From: Posidonia oceanica
Lineage: Eukaryota; Streptophyta; Magnoliopsida; Alismatales; Posidoniaceae
Assembly (NCBI GenBank): GCA_037176725.1
Contig: JAZBRS010000026.1
Span: 149,617,501 to 149,681,500 of the forward strand
Direction: 5' to 3'
Length of the DNA stretch: 64,000 bases
The position numbers were made by a program, and so were the translations under genes. The notes beneath the pieces are model-generated. The model searched no databases. It saw only the letters and a program-made list of their open reading frames with translations, and was not told the origin of the DNA. Shown here piece by piece: positions 59,233 to 64,000 of the stretch. Positions within the stretch are counted from its first letter, which is position 1; every line of letters starts with the position of its first letter.

Positions 59233-60440
59233 ATGATGAACCATCAAGCCTTTGAAGCTGAACAGTTAGAAAGCGAGAGGTCAGACTTAGCAAGTACGGT
59301 GAGAGAGGAGCCTATAATCTACCATCCGACCACTGGAGAAGCCTTAGATCCAAACTCGATCCAGTATAAAGCCATGTATCAGTTCTTAAACGAAGAGACA
59401 TCAACCCCTACGGGGCCATGTCAGAACAACCTCCAACAGCCACCCTACCTCGGTGAAAGACAACGAAGGCCAGTTGCGAACCATACTCCTGACGATCTAT
59501 ACCAGGGACAAAATGGCAACCCACCGCTGGATACGAACCACCCAAGACATGGTACAACGCTCAACGGAGCATATAAATCAAGGGCAAACCCCTTGATTCA
59601 GGAACAAAATCACATCCCACATGGCGAATACAAGGAAAGAGTCTATCCGTCCTACAGGCACCAAGAACAGCATCTCCAAGCACCTACGGCGGGCAATCAG
59701 CCTTAGTCGGATTATCACCACCACTAAGCATCTCCTCTGCGGTACGAACCAGTTGCACCTCAATACTTCTGCAACAGCTATCTTCATCAGTAGCAGAACC
59801 ACCAGTCCTTCAACTCACATGTCCTGACCCCATCAGCCGGGATAACAAATTTAGATGAGATGAGAAAAATACTCAGCACATTAGGGGTACATACCCAAGC
59901 TCCGGCAAACTCTGATATGAGCCGGTTTCCTCTGTTCAGACTCCCTTCGGGTTTCAAGTACCCGAAGACTCCCAAGTTCAACGGAACCACCAACCCACTC
60001 AGTCACCTAGTGTGGTTCCAAATGGAGTTAGCCCCTTACTTCCATGACTTGAGGCTTGTCGTACACCTGTTCTTCTATTCACTTGAAGGAGAGCCCATGG
60101 ATTGGTTTCTCACTCTCTCCAAGGAAGACCCCAGTAGCTTTGATAAAATCAGAGAGAGCTTCTTCACAAAATACCAGCACAAGATAGATCCTAAGTCGAC
60201 CTTCCACGACCTAAGCAAAGAGGTCATGAAGTAAGGCGAGAGCTAGGTAGCATTCGCTAACAGATGGTGGGAAATGGCAGTCAGATCAGGCTTGACCATT
60301 CCAGAGAGATAAGTGGTCCAGACCCTTATTGCAAATACAATTGGATCGATGAAGAAGGGGCTCGTGAATGCATACTGTCCCAATGTAACGGCTCTGTATG
60401 AAGTGGCTGCCTCCATCAAAGAAAACTTGCATGAATTCAT
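59233..60440 (+). pseudogene. T5 gag (Tat-like), broken and truncated
   Basis: The start MMNHQAFEAEQLESER at 59233 is open to a TAG at 59704. Gag continues in a shifted frame from about 59860: RFPLFRLPSGFKYPKTPKF, then LEGEPMDWFLTLS and SFFTKYQHKIDPK, to a stop at 60232. Another frame carries VQTLIANTIGSMKKGL and LYEVAASIKENLHEFME to about 60440. The motif order matches the gag of T2 (RFSLPPRFKMPK, LEGEALRWF), so both are Tat-like. No protease or pol follows; a LINE begins within 100 bp. Confidence 0.75.
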
Positions 60441-60532
60441 GGAGGAGCCAAAGAAGAGCCGAAAAACACATAAACTTGAGAAATTTCAGTTTAGCTATGA
60501 AATGTAAATTGCTTTGGTAACACTTTGCTAAC

Positions 60533-61945
60533 ATTCCTAACCTCAAATGGCCAGCCCTTATTAGAAGTAGATACTTTGCTAAATTTCAAACTGGTTTATT
60601 GCTTAATGTCTCGTTTTGTAATTCCTCTCCCTTGTGGCAGGAACTTAAACTGTGCTATCCAATTTTTTGTGCGTTTACAAAGTTTAGAGTCAGAAATGGG
60701 GAGCAAGCAATCTTCTGGGAGAATAGATGGGTTGATGGTATAGTTTTCAAATACTCAATGCTGGATCTCTATAAATTGGCTGTAGGCAAAAAATTCTCTA
60801 TGGCTAGAATGCTTTCAAAATATAGAAGAAATGAAATGAATTTTTTTATGCCTTTTGATCCCAATGCTCCTAATGCAAACAATGTATTTCTTCAATTACT
60901 GGATTTTAACTCTATCATGGATGATCTGGTGTTGAGCACTGAAAATGATTCTATCTCATGGTCTGCATCTTCAGACAACCTCTACTCTGTTAAGTCTTGC
61001 TATGGTTTATTAAATGATGGTGGGCTCAGATCCATTTACGGCTTGGATATTTGGAAATGCATTGTTCCCCTGAAGACGAAATTTTTTGCTTGCTTAGTCA
61101 CTCATGATAAAATTTTATCTAGAGAAAACTTAGCTAAAAAAGGCTAGCTGGGTTCGTTAGTTTGTGTTTTCTGTGGTTGTGCGGTAGAATCAACTAGGCA
61201 TATTTTTCTGCAGTGCCCAGCAGTTGGGGGGGTGTGGACTTTCTTTTTGCACAACTCATCTTGCTTGAATAATTTGCACATTGGTCAAATTTTTTCCTTG
61301 TTCTCCGGAATTAAATTCAATTTGAGTAGGCGACATTGGATCATGTTGGTACTTGCTGTAATCTGGTGTTTATAGCTTAATAGGAACTCTATGATTTTTA
61401 GAAATCAACGTAGAAGTTATATTGTGTTGATCTTTCAGATCATATCCTTGCTAACTTCCTGGATAGACTCCCTTCTCTCAGGGCAAGATTCTGAGGCTTT
61501 TTCTTACGCCATTCAACACATGTAACAGGAGTGGGATCAAGCACATGCGTCCCAAGCTACCCATGAAATTGCATCTTCCATTGGCATTGTTAGTTTGCCC
61601 ATCCCACCGTTCGATGCTTCTGCCTAGGTCGTCAAGGCTGCTTATGATCCTCTTACCCTGACTTCCATTGGTTCCGGCAATTAGCTTATTGCTGGAATTT
61701 GATTTTATTTTTTTGCTCAGACTTGTTTATTTGATCATACTATTTGCTCTAATTGAGCATTCAGTCTGTAATACTTTAAATACTTTGGTTTCCCTTCTGC
61801 TTACTTTTTCCCTGACTCCTTATGGGACTTACTATCAGGTACCTTGTATCTTTTTTTTTTAAAGTCTAAATCTCTTATTTATATTTTATTAACACATTAT
61901 TTTCTAATATATTTTACTACCGTCTGCAAACCAAAAAAACAAAGA
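60533..61945 (+). mobile_element. L1-type LINE, 5'-truncated 3' end
   Basis: The remaining coding part is the C-terminus of the non-LTR polyprotein: WQELKLCYPIF, KFRVRNGEQAIFWENRWVDG, then IWKCIVPLKTKFFACLVTHD. A zf-RVT finger follows, VCFCG...ESTRHIFLQCPAV, across a TAG at 61145. The element ends in a 3' UTR with an ACCAAAAAAACAAAG tail near 61931-61944. The copy is truncated within reverse transcriptase, as is usual for LINEs. TTGCTAAC occurs at 60525-60532 and at 61946-61953, an 8-bp candidate target duplication. Confidence 0.85.
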
Positions 61946-62171
61946 TTGCTAACTTATACGTACCACATGTGATGTCAGAAGGGCAATGTAAGATTTGGCG
62001 TAAGATCTAGGTCAAGCAATTTGGCGTATGCAAACCTTTTTCCTGGATGCACAATCAATGTCCATTTATCAACTCAATCTAGGTCCTCCATGATCTAGCA
62101 TGGGTCAAGAATCTAACTTCAAATAGGCAAAGAAAAGAAGATTTATTCTTGTCAACGGATCTATTGAATCC
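61946..62171 (+). other. Upstream region of the GT47 gene
   Basis: About 220 bp between the LINE tail and the first ATG of the glycosyltransferase gene. I see no strong TATA box. The promoter may have been displaced or altered by the LINE/T5 insertions just upstream. Confidence 0.4.
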
Positions 62172-63109
62172 ATGCCAAACACCACCCAAAATATTATTCC
62201 ATCGGCAACGGCCACACACACCACCACCCCTACTGCTACTACCAACCAGCTGAAGTGTCTAGTCACCATGAGAGCAAACAATGGACCTCCAACATCTCCC
62301 TCTTCCTTCTCCTCTTCCCATACCCCTTCCAGAAGAAAACCCACAACACCAAACCTCCTCCTCCTCCTCCTCCTCCTTCTCGTCGTTTCCCTCTCCATTG
62401 CCATCACCATCACAACCCACCACATCTCCTTCTCCCCACCACCACCTCCACCTCTTCCTCCTTCCTCCACTCCAATACCAACATCCATCCTCCTACCACC
62501 ACCATCACCACCAGCAGCAAGAAGAACAAAAACACGATCCTGGTCGGGTCCATACCACGACTGGGACCTATTCGAGCTCGACTTCCAAGAAATGCTCCAA
62601 AGATTCAAGATCTTCATCTACCCAGACGTCCACAACCCATCCTCCTCTTCCGCGGCGTTCCTCCCCCACCCCAACCCGTACGACCCCAAGCTGGGAAACT
62701 ACTTCAGCGAGCACATGTTCAAGCACTCCCTCCTCAACAGCACCCTCTCAACCACCAACCCCCAAGAAGCCTCCTTCTTCTTCCTCCCCTTCTCCGTCAA
62801 CGCGCTAAGGAACGACCCAACAGTGCGGTCGGAGGACACCATCGCCAGGTTCGTGGAGGAGTACGTGGGTAGGGTCGGGAGGGAGTTCGGGCACTGGAAT
62901 GCGTCCGGGGGAGTGGACCATTTCTACGTTTCTTGCCATTCAGTCAGGCGGGAGGCGGCGGGGAGGCATCGGGGGCTGAGAGACAACGCGGTGCAGGTCG
63001 CGTGCTCGACGAGTTCTTTCCAGAGGATGTATGTGGCTCATAAGGATGCGGGGTTGCCTCAGGTGTGGCCTAGAGCGCCGGAGGAAGCGCCCAATCCGCC
63101 ACATGCTAG
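62172..63109 (+). CDS. Exostosin-family (GT47) glycosyltransferase, exon 1
   Basis: Predicted type II Golgi enzyme transferring a sugar to cell-wall polysaccharide or glycoprotein; the exact substrate cannot be read from sequence. From the ATG at 62172: a short cytoplasmic tail, a membrane anchor at residues ~61-80 (NLLLLLLLLLVVSLSIAI), a proline-rich stem (~88-115), then the exostosin domain from ~145. FKIFIYPD, NPYDPKLGNYFSEHMF, ASFFFLPFSVNALRND, HWNASGGVDHFYVSCHSV and VAHKDAGLPQVWPR match plant GT47 proteins. An in-frame ATG at 62268 (MRANNG) is an alternative start with a shorter tail. The exon ends CATGCTAG/GTGAGT, a consensus donor. This is the only convincing host gene in the window, and its base composition (GC-rich, C-rich codons) differs sharply from the surrounding repeats. 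Confidence 0.9.
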
Positions 63110-63624
63110 GTGAGTTCTGGTTCTGATGTTCATTTTGGTTTCTAGTAATGATTTATTTGTTTTGTTTAATGGGTGAAGGGGATTAGATGCATTGTGTTGG
63201 CTTATGTTGATACTGATTTAATGTATATTCTTTAATCTTGATATTTTGATCATCACTGGTTTGTCACAAATGGTTACTGTGGTAGTGTTTCTTTTCCAGT
63301 GTTTCCAAACATATTCCAAAATGTACAGCCATTTCACTTTATATTATGGTATCACTTATCCTCCATGTTTGTTGTAGCAATGTAGAATATATACATTATT
63401 TTTTGAAAATTTCTTGTGGAACCTCCATAAGGATGAACTTGCTTGATTGCTGTATATGAAGGCTGTAAAGGAAATTTGATGTATATATCCTGCATCGACA
63501 GGAGAATACAAATTTATTTACAGAATGTCCTGCATGATAGTCCATATTTGCAAAAAATTTCATGGGACTCCTTTATCTTTTGGATGGCTAACTGTTGATT
63601 TTATCTATGGAACATGTCTTGCAG
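63110..63624 (+). other. Intron 1 of the GT47 gene, 515 nt
   Basis: GTGAGT donor at 63110 and a TGTCTTGCAG acceptor at 63615-63624; T-rich as usual for plants. Joining the exons keeps the exostosin frame: the split codon AG/G is followed by KRLAFFSGR. Confidence 0.9.
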
Positions 63625-63776
63625 GAAAAGACTAGCCTTTTTCTCTGGCCGTATCCTGAATTCCAAGGTTCGTCGACGGCTAATCACCATGTGGGGGAAT
63701 GACACATCCATGCATATTTTTCCTGGTAATCTGCCTTTTCCTTATGAAGAAGGATTTAGAAAGAGCAAATACTGTC
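63625..63776 (+). CDS. GT47 glycosyltransferase, exon 2, ends at a T11 tract
   Basis: Continues the exostosin domain: KRLAFFSGRILNSKVRRRLI, TMWGNDTSMHIFPGN and FPYEEGFRKSKYC. In the family the next residues form HVKGYE-like and NTARVxDAIHYGCVPV blocks, which include sugar-nucleotide binding residues. Here, directly after KYCL, comes T11 (63777-63787), then FDQESKL and a TGA at 63806-63808, with no resemblance to the family. Either the gene is interrupted here by an inserted sequence, or a further intron starts at an atypical donor. About 150 C-terminal residues are missing from this window. Confidence 0.8.
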
Positions 63777-64000
63777 TTTTTTTTTTTGATCAAGAATCCA
63801 AGCTTTGAAACATTAACCAATCATCCAAATACATGCAAATCCAATTTAATAATGCACAAGAAATATCAATGCCTATAACAAGAGTTTAACACCATCACAG
63901 AAAGTTAAACAAGTACAACAAATGATCACCTCTAACAACAAGACAGCCCAACTTCTGTAGTGTATCAGGCACAATTTTTCTTGTTATTGCCGCTGCTATA
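63777..64000 (-). other. Possible retroposed sequence with 3' poly(A) on minus strand
   Basis: On the minus strand this segment ends ...CTTGGATTCTTGATC followed by A11, as a polyadenylated 3' UTR, SINE or LINE end would. It abuts the GT47 reading frame exactly where family similarity stops. I see no coding domain in the 200 visible bases. Inference; the 5' part lies outside the window. Confidence 0.4.

Noticed and set aside
62255..62872. Overlapping plus-strand ORFs (205 and 175 codons) in the GT47 exon
   Set aside because: They are shadow frames of the exostosin exon, rich in S/P/H, without the conserved motifs.

Overview
This is a repeat-dominated stretch of a flowering-plant nuclear genome. 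Nearly everything is LTR-retrotransposon sequence, and the only recognisable host gene is a GT47/exostosin glycosyltransferase at the right end (62.2-63.8 kb). I cannot name the species. I name the elements T1-T5 (Ty3/Gypsy, Tat/Ogre-like), K1-K2 (Ty3/Gypsy Tekay/Del chromoviruses), P1-P2 (Ty1/Copia) and L1 (LINE).

Layout. 1-6940 is T1 (minus strand): decayed gag, leader, primer binding site and a 3.3 kb 5' LTR; the rest lies off the left edge. 6941-~13200 is T2 (plus): decayed gag and protease, then almost all of RT/RNase H/integrase deleted, leaving only the integrase C-terminus, a polypurine tract and the start of an LTR. ~13.2-17.2 kb is AT-rich sequence in which I recognise nothing. 17.2-17.6 kb is a Copia remnant (P1). 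A second Copia LTR (P2) is split into 18344-18569 and 36701-37243 by the Tekay element K1 (18570-36695, TSD CTTCG). K1 is itself split inside its chromodomain by a younger Tekay element K2 (25301-34420, TSD GTAGG). 37604-56322 is T3 (minus): 3' LTR, polypurine tract, several families of tandem repeats, a broken plant-mobile-domain-like ORF, the integrase C-terminus and RNase H. A 5.5 kb solo LTR, T4 (43140-48670, TSD ACTGG), sits inside the largest tandem array of T3. 56323-~60500 is T5 (plus): LTR, primer site, leader and decayed gag, inserted directly into the T3 RNase H reading frame. A 5'-truncated LINE (L1, ~60533-61945) follows, then the GT47 gene, whose second exon runs into a T11 tract and unrelated sequence.

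Most worth a second look. (1) The T1 LTR carries seven modules, each of two 8-11-8 inverted repeats exactly 29 nt apart; five modules of the same design with 28 nt phasing occur in T5, and T3's LTR has its own variant. (2) The T3 3' region contains about a hundred short hairpins, GATAAGT-TTCGG-ACTTATC and two stem variants whose arms change in a compensating way. (3) Both Tekay copies have a small T-rich GT-AG intron between gag and pol (108 nt in K1, 107 nt in K2); removing it restores the gag-pol frame in both despite the length difference, while the unspliced message stops just after gag. (4) The K2 LTR pair is mosaic, with a ~1.1 kb difference-free core flanked by ends differing at several percent.

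Almost every element gene here is broken by stops or frameshifts, half of the Tekay nonsense codons being CAG to TAG. These are therefore relics, apart perhaps from the gag of K2. No CRISPR array, tRNA, rRNA or bacterial feature was seen.
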